A stretch of DNA of 64,000 nt from Symsagittifera roscoffensis (GCF_963678635.1 NC_087071.1:14416226-14480225); one strand, 5' to 3'; counted from the stretch's first letter, positions 33,904 through 47,800 are shown. Notes: generated by a model from the letters alone, not told the origin. Numbers and translations: made by a program.

Positions 33904-36900
33904 AAATTTATTGAGTACCCAGAAAAAATTCGGCGAGATTGTCTTAGTATATTTTTATCTAGGAGCTCCCACAATCAGAAAGGGTAGATACTTTAAAACT
34001 TGCACAATTAGCAATTGTTATTTCAGGTTTGTGGACTATTAAAAAACATAAGACATCAAAAAAGCTGTCAGAGAGGACTTTTTTCTTTGTCAAATATCAA
34101 AAACTTGTTTTGGCCGCATATAAAGGTTGAGATAAGTTTTTAATGTTTCATCCAATTGCAGCAGATTGCAAAAAGTTCAATTTGAGGGCCTTGTTTCTGT
34201 GAATTTCTTACAAAAGTTTGAAGTTGCTGGAGTTGCTGGTGGGGTTGTTCAAGCGTAAAATTTACACTTTTGCTAAGATAGTTTCGGGGTCAGGATGTAA
34301 ATGACAGATAGATAAAAAAAACTCCTTGAAAAAATTTGTTGTGGAGAACAGCTGGAAACAGTTTGACTTTGAAAAAAACGTTTTTTTTATTGAGAATATT
34401 TTTAGAGACTTCATTAATTGGTGTTCAATCATCTAATAAAAAACTTAATTTTATGACAACTATACATAAAAACCTTAACTTTAGATCCCGTTAAGAGAAT
34501 GTGGAAAAATTGATGAGGTGCTAAAACTAATATGCTATAATTAAAACAGATTGCACTCGTAAAAAAACTAAATTAAGAAGGTTGCATGTTTTAAGAATAT
34601 GGATCTTACTAACAAAATTTGACATTTAGTTTTATTTTGCAGCAATTTGATAAATATTGTCAAATAATTCTTATAATATTCAACATAGCTGAGGACAAGC
34701 TACTACTTTTTACTTCAAAAAAAAAGAATAGCTTGGGTGGCCAATTTTAGAACTACTCTGTTTGAATTTAACAAAATACATCATCAATCAGGTTACGGAT
34801 AAGATTGTGAAAGAGACGTTACTGCTGATGGGTATTGATTTAATTTCCAGTATGTGTTAATGTGCAGACATTGTGGACAATTTGCAAATTAAACGTAAAA
34901 TTTTGCATGGAATATTGAGGGTTCAAGAGCAATATACAAACAACACGGATCAGGTTGTATATTGCCATTTTACAAAGGTTATCCCAGAAAAGATATTGTC
35001 ATTTTTTAAAAATACCTGATTTTTTTCAACATCTTGTTTTATGATTTTTTTTCGACATAGACAATTGTTTTTTTTTCTCGTTTTCCTCAGGAACATTAAC
35101 GATGCCCATTATTTAACAGAGTACGCTGAAAAATTACGGTTTTTTGTTTGTGACGCAGTCTTCAAGTCGCAACTACCAGCAATTAAAAGACAATTTAGAT
35201 AGTAACTGTACAATTTCTGACTGGTTGCGATTTTCTGCAACCCGTTTTCAGGTTTAAATTCTCATTTTTTCCGATTTTTTGTTTCATTTTTTCAGCCGAT
35301 TACTTTTTTTTGTCAAATCTACAAAAACTTTTTTCATGAGTTTTTATGCAAAACTTAATCTTATAGCTTTTTGAAGACTTTTGCAGTATCAGCAACTAAT
35401 TTAGTCCTATGATAAATTTCTCTTCACGTTTGTGGATCTCATCAATCATATTTTTTCCCAAAAATTTTCAGATTGAATCTGTGAGACTACTTAAAAAAGT
35501 TTATTTATATATATATATATATAGTAGTTTTTGGAGTTGATCAAGAGGGTGTAATGATTGTAGAAATTACAGTAGATTAAGACATGGAATTGAATTGGTG
35601 AGGTTTCAGTGTTGGTGTTGTGGTAAAAAAAGGTTAAGAAAAAAATTACTTCTTTTTTGGGATAGAAGTTTGGCGCGCGTTATCTTATTCATAAACATCA
35701 TTAGTTTATCACGAGTGTTCTGTGGAATGAAAATTTCAGGCGTGTTTCATACGGTTAGATTTGATCTAATTTGAGTTATGAATTTTAAATGGTGCTCTAA
35801 TTATTTAAAGGAAAGGTCTGTTTAGTTGATACTTTGCTGAAAACTCTTAAGACTAAAAAAAAAACAAATTTATTGATAAAAAAACTTATTCAAAAAGATA
35901 GTTTTTAAACCATTGCATCGTGTATTGTTTTTACTGCAATAAGTTTCAGCTTTAAATGAAAAATTGCACGTTTACATAAAATTGGTGTAAAAATTCAAAA
36001 AAAAGCGCTTCAAGAATATTATTGAAGTTTCATGAAAAAGGTAGATTTTTTTGTTAGAATGGATTGAACTGTTATTCTTCTAACCAAATAACCAGCAAAG
36101 TAGTAAGTTTTTTTTCTGTCGAGAAATCATGATCCAGTAGTCTCCTCTATTTTTGCTTGGAGCTGAGTTTGTTATTCCAAAAACTTATTTTGTTAGTTGA
36201 GGATTTTTGTCAGGGGAATAAGATCCAGTATAAGCTTGAACCTAAGCTCAAAAATTTTTTCAATAAATTGTACAGCTTGTAAACATCTGAAACTGAAGAA
36301 ACTTATTTTTTTTGTAGAACTTGGAACAAAAAGAAAATAAAATAGATGACTTACCTGCATTTAGCTACTGATCAATCAAACTGCCATGTCTTATGTACCG
36401 GAAAAGGTTATTGAACACTGATTTAAAGTGCGTTTAGTGCGAATCTCATTTTAATTTATGTAGCATTCCTTGTCTAGCTTTTTCTGGAAATTTAGATCTA
36501 AAAAACACTAAATAATATAGTACAGAATCAATAACGATGGAAAACTCCAAAACAGTAACATTACTTTCAAAGGAACCTGAAAACCTTTTTGGCCATTGTT
36601 CCTAATTTTTTACTATGAGTTTTTAATAGTCTTTCTCAAAACTCTCATTTCTAGAAAGTCTTTATTAAAGTGCATTGCTTTCGTTGTTGCAACAGGGGGT
36701 GACCAGAAAAATGAAACAATTGTCGTTCCACCCTGAATAATTCTCAGCTCCCCAAATAAAACTGTTGAAAAACGAAACAACTTTTATGAAAATGTCCAGA
36801 AATAGATGAACCTAAATTCATTGCAACTGCTTTTATTCGTACGTTTTTGGTGCGTTATTGAACAAATTTTTAGTTGGATTTGGTTTTTGCCCAGGAGGAA

Positions 36901-37078
36901 TGGTACATGATCTTGGAAAAGATTTATTGTAATTGTACCGAGCAGGTTCTATTTCCATCCAGTTTCCATTGCAACTATTGATAATCGGGGCAGGCTTCTA
37001 AAATTTGTCTAGTAAAAAGGAAAAACACAACAAATTTTGGACTATTACTTGGATTCTCATATAATATGAAATTTTTGG
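33904..37078. other. AT-rich gene-free region
   Basis: About 3.2 kb with no credible coding frame on either strand. It contains a short TA dinucleotide run near 35,509-35,523 and many A and T homopolymers. Nothing else could be recognised. Confidence 0.6.
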
Positions 37079-38318
37079 TCAATCACGAACTAGTTTACAT
37101 CGAACTTTGGTAATTGGTAGAAACAATTTCTCACAAGTAAGCAAATCAATGGCAAGCCCCCCACAGAGTGAAAAAGTTCTCCCTTTTCCCAAGGAACTTG
37201 CTAAATCCGTGAACGTATGTATCTCAACTGCTTCCGGAAATTCTCTTCCATGTACAGTTTTTTGTGACAAGCAAGTATTTCTTTATTACTCACTGCCAAA
37301 GTTTTGAATTTGTTCAATATTTGTGCTCTTTGAGCTTTATAATCGATTGGTGTTGTAAACCACTGTTTTGTCAAAACAGACTTCACGATTGAAGAATACA
37401 GAACGTTCTAATTTTGAAGTAAACGTCTGGCTCCTCGTCTGGGTCATTCTCTGATTTTGCTTTTATGTTCTGCTTTATCTCACTAGGAATCTTCAAGCAA
37501 CCTGTCTTGAATAAAGGGTAACACGCGCACCCAAGTAGAGATTACGATCCTTCTCGAATTCAAACTCAATACTGCTTTCATAAAGAGAAGTACTAGAAAA
37601 TGTTTTTTTTTTGTGTGTAAGATGAAATAATTAATTCGAAAACTAGAAATTTATCAAAAATCTCCAAAATAGAATGGGCAAAAGCCCCGTAGATCAAACG
37701 GCCACTTTGATTTAAACTCACTTAAAATCGTTAAAATTGTCTGGGCGACTGTTTTTGAATTACTGTTTCGAGAAAAAGATCTGATATTACTAGTTCCACG
37801 CTCGGATTTTTCGCACTTCTGGAAAAATGACTGAAACTTTGATATGACTGGAATTGAAGGAGTTATTGTATCACCGACTTCAATATGTTCTGTAAAATTA
37901 CTTTATTTTATCACTAAATGTTTTTGTTTGCTTTAAAAAATCTGCGGATACTCGGGTTCTTTTTCAATCACTATAACCCTTGTTTCACTTTTTTTAGGTC
38001 CCAGTCAAAATTCTGATTTGAATCAGAACGTTCAAAACTAAATGATGATTGATACTAAAGTCAAGGAAAGGCTATATTTTGATACACTGATACAAAAAAT
38101 CCGTTACCTTTAACTGCTTGTGCACCTAGAAGTTCTCGAATTTTGTTGTTCATGTCTAAAGCTATATCGACAAAACTTGGAAACAGTCTTGACTTAATAG
38201 GCAACAGTTCAATCTTTAGTTTGTCCGCAGAAATGTCCCTTCCATCTATGAAAGTTTCCCTCAATAATAAATTGAGGCAAAAAAAAGGAACGAAATTTCT
38301 GAAGTAGCAACTTCCCAT
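37079..38318 (-). pseudogene. Unassigned conserved-looking ORF fragments, possibly from a selfish DNA element
   Basis: Three minus-strand stretches have protein-like composition against an AT-rich background. 38,318-38,061 contains ETFIDGRDISADKLKIELLP and SFVDIALDMNNKIRELLG. About 37,880-37,680 contains EHIEVGDTITPSIPVISKF. 37,386-37,079 has two overlapping frames, TKQWFTTPIDYKAQRAQIL and GRTFSLCGGLAIDLLTCEKL, which join by a frameshift. I do not recognise the family with confidence. They resemble proteins that accompany PolB-bearing elements in invertebrate genomes, and the strand matches the PolB remnant 8 kb away. They could equally be an unrelated decayed host gene. All are broken. Confidence 0.4.
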
Positions 38319-38534
38319 TCTCCCTTAAAAGTCGTTTTTCCGGTTGAAAATTTGTAAAAGCACTGATGTATTTTTCGGTTAACAATTAAGGCAAACTAGC
38401 TCAATAGTAGAAAAATCTCTCTCTAGAGTCAACCTATACTCAAAAAACATTTCTTTAATAGATACACCTAAGTTTTAGTGTCAGAAAAGATTACATGTAT
38501 TATTGCACACAAATCACGGGGATGCAGTCGTCCT

Positions 38535-40405
38535 CTATTTGGGTAGTACAGGGGAAGCGAGAGATACTTTACTTCTCTCACCGCTTTGAATCTTCTTAGA
38601 CCTGCCAGTATGAAACCAAGTCTTAGGGTCTACGTGTTGTTTCTTCGTTGCCATCGTCACCAAGAAGCATAAATTTTTTCCTGGTCTTTGTATCCATGAT
38701 AACTCTATGCTTTCCAATGAAAACTCGGCTGGGGATCTTCCTTTTCCTCTTCTGCATAGGGCAAGGTTTCCTCATCTGCCTCGATTATTTCGTTAAGATC
38801 CAGGTAAAACGGCGGGTTTGTTACTTCTTCCAGAACCTCATTTCCGTCGTTCTTTTCCTTGGTGCCCTTCTCGTGGACTTTCCAAGCAGGGTCCATCATA
38901 AAATAATCACTTTCCTCCATTTCTTTAGGTATACACCGTTCCTCTATGGATGGGTTATGGGACTTGATGTTCTCAAAGTGTGCAGCTCCACCAGTTCTAA
39001 GCCTTTAAAAACGTCCTTCTTGATTTATTTCCGTTAACATAAAGGGCCCCTCCTTTTCTTCAGGAGTTTCTTAGTACTTTACTTAGGACTACGTTCTGAA
39101 AAACTCACACATGGTCTCCCATAGATTTTGGTTTTGAACCAGCTCTCTTCTTGTCGAGCTTCGTATTGATCAGATTTCTGTGTATTTTGGAAATGGTAAA
39201 TCGCTGCCGTCCATTCCGGATCATCTATCGTTATCTCTCTCTCCAAAAATCCACTTAACATCCGAATCACATCCAGTGTGACCTCCACCGTTTTGTCTAG
39301 CAATGAGAGTATGTTTATGTTCATGCGAGACAGCTGTTGTCGAACCAGGCTTGAACGTGGCAACAGATCAATGGGTATAGGGTCCTTCAAGTTCAATATA
39401 GGCCGCCTTTTCCAACGGTAATTCAAGGTGTCCTTATCCAACCGTCTCATCAAAGGAAGTGCTTCCTTAAAGTCATTTTCTATAAACGAGAATTTAACTT
39501 CGATTTCCGCCTGATTGGCTTGCATCTTCTCCAGTCTTTCAAAAATTCAGTCTTATTGCTAAAACTGTCCGCATTCTGATGCTGACGCGCATACTGTGCT
39601 CGATTATCAATTGATGGCCTTCCAGCTTAACTATTCAACGATCAAAATGGAATTGGTCCAACGAGTACGAGCACGTTTTTAACCAGGATATGCTCGATTG
39701 TTCGCTCGAAGCTTAAAGGGAGCGCTCTCTGAATAGGCGCAATAAGCCTCAACGAACGTTACTACCGCAAACATCTCTCCTTTTGGTGCACCAGACTTCA
39801 TCTCAGTGTCGCTCAGTATTTTACTGCCCTATGATATGGGACGGAGACCTGTTCTCCCATGCCGTTCTTGTTCTTGATGCAGTATTCCTGAAAAGGCAAC
39901 TAATGAAGCATCAGTGTCGAGAGCATACATGCTTTGTTCTCTGGGCATGCGTAGCACCGGCACCTCGCTCAACTCCCGCTTAATGTTCTCGAAGGCTTCT
40001 TGAGCTCGTTCATGCCACTCAAACTTCTTTCCTTCTTTGGGCATTAGCTGCTGCTTCGGGTTGACCTTGTCTGGTACCCCTTTATGATTTCTCGGTGAAA
40101 GTTTGCAAATCCTAGAAAGAACGCAGGCTTCGTGTCTGTTCTTGTGGCATTGTATGTTAACACGGCCTCTAACGCATCAGTAACCGGCTTCACGCCATGC
40201 TTATCTAACATTCAACCCGATTACTTTATCGAGTCCATGAGGATCTCGCATTTCGAGAGCTTTCACTTCAAGTCAACCCGCTTTGACCAGTCTAGAACTT
40301 CATTAAGTCTGTCAATATGGTCAATCAAGATGGATATAGCTACATCATCCACGTGGCACACCACGAAATTTTCAAAATTTTTGTTATACTAGGCAAGGCC
40401 CCTGA
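38535..40405 (-). pseudogene. Gypsy copy: RT end, RNase H, linker, integrase tail, macrodomain-like end
   Basis: On the minus strand: RT motif CHVDDVAISILIDHIDRL (the usual YVDD changed to HVDD) near 40,360; RNase H start at 40,044-39,829 (KKFEWHERAQEAFENIKREL, YALDTDASLVAFSGILHQEQ); the post-RNase-H linker at 39,525-39,079 (LPRSSLVRQQLSRMNINILS, LDKTVEVTLDVIRML); then, with the integrase core missing, the tail GGAAHFENIKSHNPSIEERC and EADEETLPYAEEE (39,000-38,705). The macrodomain-like end follows (NLCFLVTMATKKQHVDP, 38,717-38,535), truncated after KVSLASPVLP. It is diverged from the 3.3-11.9-kb copies but colinear with them, which confirms the module order. Confidence 0.82.
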
Positions 40406-42456
40406 TAAGATCTTCACCGTTTTGTCTAGCAGTGAGAGGCTGTTTATGTTAATATAATTCAACTCTTGTTGAAACAGGTTTGAACGTAGCAAGGGATCCA
40501 CGGGTGCTGGGTCCTTCATGGATAAAAATCTAATTTCTGCCGTCTTTTCCTACGGTTATTCAGGGTGTAACGGTAGAAGATGTTCTCAGTTATTCAGCCA
40601 TCTCATAAAAAGAAATGCTTCGGAATTTTCTCTGTCTAAAAACGAGAATCCTTTTTTGATTTCCGCCGATTTATCTTCGCTTTTTCCATACTTAAAAAGA
40701 AAATCAGTCTTCCTGCTGAGACTGCCATTATTCTGGTGCTTGTAACGTACCCTGCGCTTGATTATCATGTGACAGCCATCCAGCTTAACTACAGAAAGAC
40801 CAATGCACTTGCGGTCTATCGCGTGTCTTTTCAACTAGAAAATCACTCGATTTTTCACCACTCTCAGCTTAAAAGGAGCGCTCGCTAAAAAGGGGCAATA
40901 ATTCTCAGCGAACGTTACTACCGCAAAATTCTGTGCTTTTGGCTCATCATACTTCATCTCAGTGTCGCTCAGAGTTTTACTGATATATGAAAAGGGATGG
41001 AGAACCGTTCTCATATTTCATTCATGTTCATGATTCAATATTCTTTAAATGACAATAACTGACGAGAACATACATGCTGTTCTCTGTGAGCATACCTAGC
41101 ACTAGCACCTCACACAATTCCAGGTAAGTTTTCTCGAAGGCTTTTTTGAGTTCGTTCATTGCAATCGAACCTCTTTCATTTGCTGCTCAATGGCTGCTGC
41201 ATCGTATTGACTCTGTCTGCGTATCTTTTTTAGAATTCTCGATAAAACTTCGCAATCAATACATCATCTACGTAGCACATCAAGAGTTTACCATAATTCT
41301 TTGTGATGCTAATCAGGAGCTCTGCCATAAGCATTTGAAAGGTCGACGTCGTAAGGCATAAGCCAAGGGGCGTCCTCCTCCACTGGTACAAGCCCAACTC
41401 ACACGTAGATCCGATCTTCTCTCTATCCTATTTTTGCAGGGGAACCTGCCAGAAGGCAGAACCTAAGTTCAATCTGGCGAAAATCTTGGTATTCACATGC
41501 TTTGAGAGGTTCTGATAATTCGTGGTAATGGATACGCGTCCTTTATAGTCACCGCGTTTAGGTAGCAAAAATTGCAGCAGAATTTTTTTTGTCCTCCTTT
41601 CTTCTTGGCCATGACGACCCCCCCCCCCCCCAAAAAAAAAACGACGGATCGATTTCAACATCGAGGGATCTATCATGTTCATTGATTTCTTGTGCTTGTG
41701 GCTCCCTGTGGTGTTTTTTGATGAATTATTCCTTCCTCTAGTGAACCCATTTCTTCTTTCTCTATTTGAGGGTTTATTATTAAAGTTTACTCTCGAGTCT
41801 CGGCTCGCCTCTCCCGATTGTGTACCTCTGTTTCCTGATCCACTTTTAGTTCCAAACAGACCATCTAATCTATCCATTATGGCCTGAGTGCGTATCTCCA
41901 TCACTGCATCTATCCTAATATTGAGACTCCGAAATAGCTCCATGTCATTTTTTAAACGTTCGTGTCATTCATGATAATTTTCTGGCCAAATGACCATCCG
42001 TTCTCTCTTTCAAGCGTTTCTCCGTCTGAGAGGCCTCCTTTTGATTGCAAAGTATCTCCTCTCGCAATCCTTCTCTTTGGATGTGAACCGATCTCTCTGG
42101 TTAACTCAATCTAAATGAAAACTGCACCTGTTGCTCACCCATCCTAAACATGATTCTAGTCAGGACTTCTTCGGCCAATACCTTTTCGTCGAGTAATGGC
42201 GTCACCAGTGGTGGCGTCACCGTCTTTTTGACAGGCAGTTTGGTGCTAGTTGAAACTCGCGCCGCTTATTTTTGTCTTAGAGGTCTTTAGTACTTCGCCT
42301 CAAACGCTATCAGTCTAGTATTTGGTCTGGTGATTGTGAACTTTGTCGCTTCAGCATGTGTGCCAATATTTGCTGTATTTAGAAAGTCACTAGAACCCTA
42401 CAACCCATTCGAAGACGTGTTAATTGCTGTGACAGTAACAAACTGATCCATGTTGA
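40406..42456 (-). pseudogene. Gypsy copy: gag, reverse transcriptase, RNase H end
   Basis: The frame begins near 42,456 (MPVNMDQFVTVTAINTSSNG), continues with VSTSTKLPVKKTVTPPLVTP and, at 41,943-41,428, IDAVMEIRTQAIMDRLDGLF followed by an S/R/N-rich basic region. This joins abruptly, at a poly-C/poly-A run (41,617-41,641), to RT sequence FARLNLGSAFWQVPLQK. RT continues with CELGLYQWRRTPLGLC and the catalytic CYVDDVLIAK near 41,265. A deletion leads to the RNase H end KLDGCHMIIKRRVRYKHQNN (40,834-40,586) and the start of the linker. The YVDD box is intact but the frame is not. Confidence 0.82.
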
Positions 42457-42936
42457 CAGGCATCTCGTCTTCATGGGTTGAACTGTTGAAACTCAACTGC
42501 AATCCAAAATTATCCATTTTCTCGTTATCAGCACCCTATTCCGGAGTACTGATCCTGTCATCAGTTCCTGCTTCCATGGTAAATGGGAAGAACTTCTCCA
42601 TAACATTTTATTCAGAAAACGAAGAAGATGTGGCCGCCTTACCTGACTGTGACTCCCCACCGCAGGTTTTTCTTCTGTCGAAACGTCAGAAAAACCCAAC
42701 ATTTCTTCTTGATCGACAGTCCAGACGAAATAGCGAAATTTTTGCCCACTCATCCAAACCTATTACTGGTCGTACGTACATTGAATCAGTACAGCGTATC
42801 TTCACACACAGCATTGAAAAATGGATTGATAAAAAAAAGCTGGCACAGTCGGATGATGTCAAGACCATCCAAATGATGAAATAGAAGAAAAAAAATTTCA
42901 TTTTGAAGAAGACAGAAAAAAAAACTTTGATATGCG
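42457..42936. other. 5' flank of the minus-strand Gypsy gag
   Basis: Open frames exist on both strands (plus 42,450-42,884; minus 42,753-42,493) but neither shows family features. This may be the leader or N-terminal gag of the element. No LTR boundary could be seen. Confidence 0.35.
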
Positions 42937-44880
42937 TTGCGATCGGTCTGTCGCAATTTGATTGGCAAACTGGTTTCTAGGAAAGAATTTTCACAGTTTT
43001 TTGCTGCTTTTAACAAACAAAACCTAAAGACAATTATCTATGCACCCACCAATGCACCCACCGAGTTTCATTATATCTATCTGCCTTCGGATTTGCCGAG
43101 CTAGACCTACTTAAACTCTCAAGGCAACCATTCCTCCAAAAAATATATGTTTCTAAGTTTCGGATGCCAGCCGAAGTAGTTCAAGTTTGTGTTTCTGTTA
43201 TCTATTTCACCTGCTGGCGTGACTATCAGGGTTTAGATTTGTATCAGTCCCAGATTGGCAGAAATTGGGAAACATCCGAGTTGGCACAAACAATATCCTT
43301 CCGAGTTTTCGAAAATACGACTCTTCCCAGTGTTCAAAAATATGGCAGAAAATGACCGAGACTCTTTTGGTTATGCTCTTGGAGCTTTTTTTATGGAAAG
43401 GTAACTAAGTAGGAAGGGTTAGTTTTGAATTTCGACCCATAGATTGGAATTAAGCTGCTTATTTCCAATTAAGCTTAACTGAGAGGGGTCTGTCAATATT
43501 TCTCTTTTCGATTTTTTCAAGGTTCTGCAATAATTCCTCTTCGTCAAAAGCAATGTACAAATGTCTTATTAAATCGTTTCTACCGTTTGGTAGGGGAATA
43601 AGTACCTTTAAACACATTTAATTTTTGAAGGGAAGGGTCTACATTCAAAATCGGTCTTTTTTGCTGAAAACAGTCTAAAAATCATTCTATGATCTGTTTA
43701 AAAAATTGATAATTCACTTTTAAGTTTTTTTTAATTTTTGATCTGACAGTACAACAATGAACTGGATCGGTCTAGTTGTTTTCAAGTTTTAAAATGGAAC
43801 GTCTCCCGCTAAAAATGAATTTTTTTAAATGTGTTGGCTCCTCTTAGTTTCTCGTTGTTTTTCTTGTTGACCTAAAAGTTATTGATCCGAGCTCAGAAGT
43901 CCTGTTTTCTTCTATTTCATTGCAAAAACCCGATCGAAAACATTTGAGCTGAAAAACTTTGCCAAGAATAAGGCAAAATGGATCCCTCTGGGTTGACGAA
44001 TCATTTAAACCAAACTCGTTAAGTACGATGTCATTTGGACTAGTAAGCTTACCGGTAAGAAAATTCTGAATCTGTCGTGTCGCTACTGTATGTTATCCAA
44101 ACAATTTTTTTTTCATCAACTCAAAAATCTTTAAATATTTTCTTATTTTGCAGCTTTTGGTTTTCACAGAATTCGTGAAAAAAACTAATTTTTCAGCACT
44201 TAACGATATCCGGGGTCATTTCAACCTATTCCTGTAGTAGTTTTAGTTGTATTACAAGGTAATTTACATCAATTCAAACTATTCCTCCAGTCATTTCGTT
44301 GTATTAAGGTGTAACTCACTTAAATTAGCGCTTTTCACTGTTTCTTGAAAAAGTGAATAACTTGAAAATTGCGTTTTGCGGGGAGATAATAACATCAGAA
44401 AAATTTACCTAAAAACTACTGCTTACGGTATTTTTGGTTGAAAAATCGAATATGAAAATTAATAAGGGTTTTATAAGTAGTAGGTAAAATAGTTTTATAC
44501 CCATTTCAGTTAAATATCCGAAGTAAGGTTCTTAACTCGAAAATTTGCAACTCGTTGAAAGGTCACTACAGTGGAGTCTCTGTCGTGCACCCCACATATT
44601 GATATCGAAATTTTTGTACCGAAAAAGACACATCAGCACTGGTGGATCGTTGTTCTACAAAAGGACTCGTCCGTAGGACACCATCTAAAGCTGTGGCTGT
44701 GTGGAAATGAGGCCACGAGCGCAAGAACGCCATGGGAGGTTAAAGATCAAGCTAGCACTAATTCAAGCTACTGACGTTAGAAGCGCTTCTTAACCTGAAG
44801 AGAAGACTGAAAAACAAACACGGGCGCTAAGCTCAAGAGCAGGGAGCTGGCCCTTCATTTACATTCCCCCCCCCCCAAAA
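42937..44880. repeat. Dispersed ~1.9-kb repeat, copy A
   Basis: The block starts TTGCGATCGGTCTGTCGCAA and contains TGCACCCACCAATGCACCCA and TCTACCGTTTGGTAGGGGAATAAG. It matches 61,520-63,360 in the same order with many substitutions and indels, and a part is inverted at 20.3-20.6 kb. It encodes nothing recognisable. At its right end it overlaps the start of the tandem units (from 44,516). Confidence 0.75.
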
Positions 44881-47800
44881 ATTTGCCTGATCCAAAAACT
44901 AAAAACAAATTGAAATAAAAAATTGCCATGTGTCAAAAATGAAAAACGAAAGTTTGTAAAAAAAATTAAGTGTAAGTTTAAATTACTCAAAAGATAAAAT
45001 AATAGAATGTATCAGAAGCTTAATTCTGATGATATAAACGATATTTAAACGATATATAAACAATATAAAATAATTCTGATCGTGGCGCATTTTTCAAAGT
45101 TGCACACTTCTGCATGAATGTTTTTTTGATATAGCCAATGTCTTAGGATATTTTTATGATCGATTCAATTTATAGATTTTTAAGTCTGATTTTGCACAAA
45201 ACTGCGAAGATTTTTTTGTATTCTACACTTAAAACTACCTTCCTTTGTTTGTTCATTTCTTCAGATAAGCATGTTTATCGTCAAAATTACTATTTGGTAC
45301 GGTTCGATCATTCGTACGACTCGAAAAACAAAATTCTTTTCATCGAATCATAAAATATTAGTTTCGCTTTCATTTTGGTCGAATAGCACACCAGCGTGTC
45401 TTTCTGACATTCTAGATGTCTTTGATGACCATGCTGATTTTTGCTGAGGGAGTGATGGCAAGATTTTCAGCCATGACAGACTAACGCTTCCGCAGGCGGT
45501 TCTTCAAATCGAATCAAGGAGCAATGGAATCTCTTTCCTAGAGAGCGGTACAAACCAGGCGACATTTTTTTCCTTCATTGAATATTGGTCAAGCACTTGC
45601 TTTTGACGTGACCGTGACATCTCGGCTGTAGTTATTTCTGTTCTCGCTCGCGGAGGAGGTTACTGGGGCATCACTTGAAGTTGCTGATTACCAAAAGTTT
45701 TTGGGACTCTAGAAAAACTGTCAGAACAAAGCGATCACTTTTTTCCACTGGTAGTCGAAATGTGCGAGGGTTTTTCAGCCTTGGCCATCAAAACCCTCTG
45801 AGCGGTCAGTCTGCTCGCTGACGCCAGACAACATTGTTCCCGTGTCTCTGTTGTTGTTCAGCGCGCTGTAACAGTTTAAAGAAAGGGTTGGAAACTCAAG
45901 TATACCATTAGTTTTTATAGGACAGTGAACATTTGATTCATTTCAGATAACCCAACTTATCTCAACATAATCGTGTAAAATACAGTCATGAAATGAAATT
46001 CAATACTCACATTTTGACATGACTCTAGACTCAAGTAAATAATTTAACTAAGATCTCTGGAAGTTTCAAGTAATTAGTTTTGACTCAAGTAGTTTCATCG
46101 TTTGGACCATTGGGCAGCTTCACTCGTCTACCTGCCCAGTCAAGGCTCTCTTTTGTCAAGCGATAACACTCTCGTATGAATTGTCGATGTATTCAGACGG
46201 GAACAAGACAGCTCTACTCGATGTAACATTGCGCAAATTAACTTAGTTACATGCAAAAAATAGTTAGCTGATGGCTGGGTCTCACTATTTCCACACCACG
46301 AGGACACTCCTGAAAATAGGCCTACTGTTTACTATCATATTATGATTGTTTCTTTTTTCTTCAGTCGATAAAAATCATCATATAATTGGAAACGGATCAA
46401 CTCTAACATCAACTTCTAGCTTCTCATAGCCCGAAAACGAATTTGATGTTGTTTAATTCAGTTCGTGACATTTCCGGAAGCTAAAAATTGCCTAGAATGA
46501 GTGTCAAGTCTTTTTCCAAGCCCCTCTAAACTGAAGGTTTTCACCAAATGAGCTCTCTATTCTATACTGGGAAGGGTTGCAATCTCAACTTTCTGCCTTC
46601 CCGGTTGATTAATTAAGGATTGTGTCGGTCTTGTAATTTTACAGATGTTTTTTTTTTCAAAATTTCCCGTGTCAGTTAAAACCGACTTTCCGATTTGTTC
46701 ATTTTGTCAAAGAAGACCGTGATTACTCTGAAGCAGCCAATTCTTCAACCCAACTATTCCGAATAAGAGTTCGTTCTTTTCTATGTAATTTAGGCGCCAG
46801 TTTGGTCAAAATTAACATTCAATGATCTTTTTGAACTATGAGAAACTCACCAAAATGGTAGAGTGTCATCGAACAGAAATTGAAAAAGCTTGGAAAGAAA
46901 TTTTATCTGCATCACATCGACTCACCACGTGCTATTGCATCATACTACATCGCTATAGCTTTCCAACTTTTTTCATTTATCTGCATTTCATGGATATGAC
47001 TTATGGGAAAATTTTTTTTCTGACTTCCAATGATACTATGTCGAGTTAAAACTACTTTTCCTAGGTTCAAAAAAGGTTGGGACGCAGGACAGTCCCGAAA
47101 ACCAACAAAGTAAGATTATCCTATTATGCTTCATCCCTTCGCGGAAATTTGGTTGTTATTGCTTCTGATTACTAAAATGAAGAAACTAGAAGGAACAATG
47201 AAGGACAGTCATCTTAGTTGACTAAAAACAATCACGCAGGCTGGAACTGTTTATTAAACTTTCCACAAAAGCCTCTCTAAAAGATTAGTAAGTGTGTTTC
47301 AAAAAACTAATTGAAATTACTATGCAATTTTGTAAAAGCAACAAATATTCAACTCAAAATTAGCTAAAAGGTATCGTTTCATTCACTTTAAATTTCAAGT
47401 TTAATTGCTTGGTTTTTTTTGAGTTGTACTCGCACAAAAGAAATTCTTAGTTTTAATTTCCTCTTTCTTGATACTCCTTCCTTCATTTCTTTCTTTTACT
47501 TTTTCGTCATTTAAAATTCTAAATTCTTCTAACCTTTCATTTTTTTGCATCTTTTATTCGACTTCTTGTCACTGCTCCATCTCGTCCTCCTGTGACATCG
47601 ACTCCGCATTCCCGGTTTCATTGTCTTGCTACACATCTGTATCCATTCTGACGCTGTTGGACGCAGTCCTTCAATGCATCTGCTCTTCTAAGCTTTGTTT
47701 GCAACAAGCTAGAGGGTTTCCTTTAGTTTCCTCAATTCTGCAAAAATTGTTGTTGATGAAAAACTAAACATTTCTTTCGAGATCTTCCTTTGCCATTTGT

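Noticed and set aside
41617-41641. Poly-C/poly-A run and a glycine-rich peptide in the minus frame
   Set aside because: The homopolymer lies at a junction between gag and RT fragments. The glycine run is a by-product and not a functional domain.
47468-47767. Plus-strand 99-codon ORF, repeated at 51,050-51,349
   Set aside because: The conserved, basic protein-like frame is on the opposite strand. The plus frame is Phe/Ser/Leu-rich, as expected for the antisense of a Lys/Glu-rich sequence.
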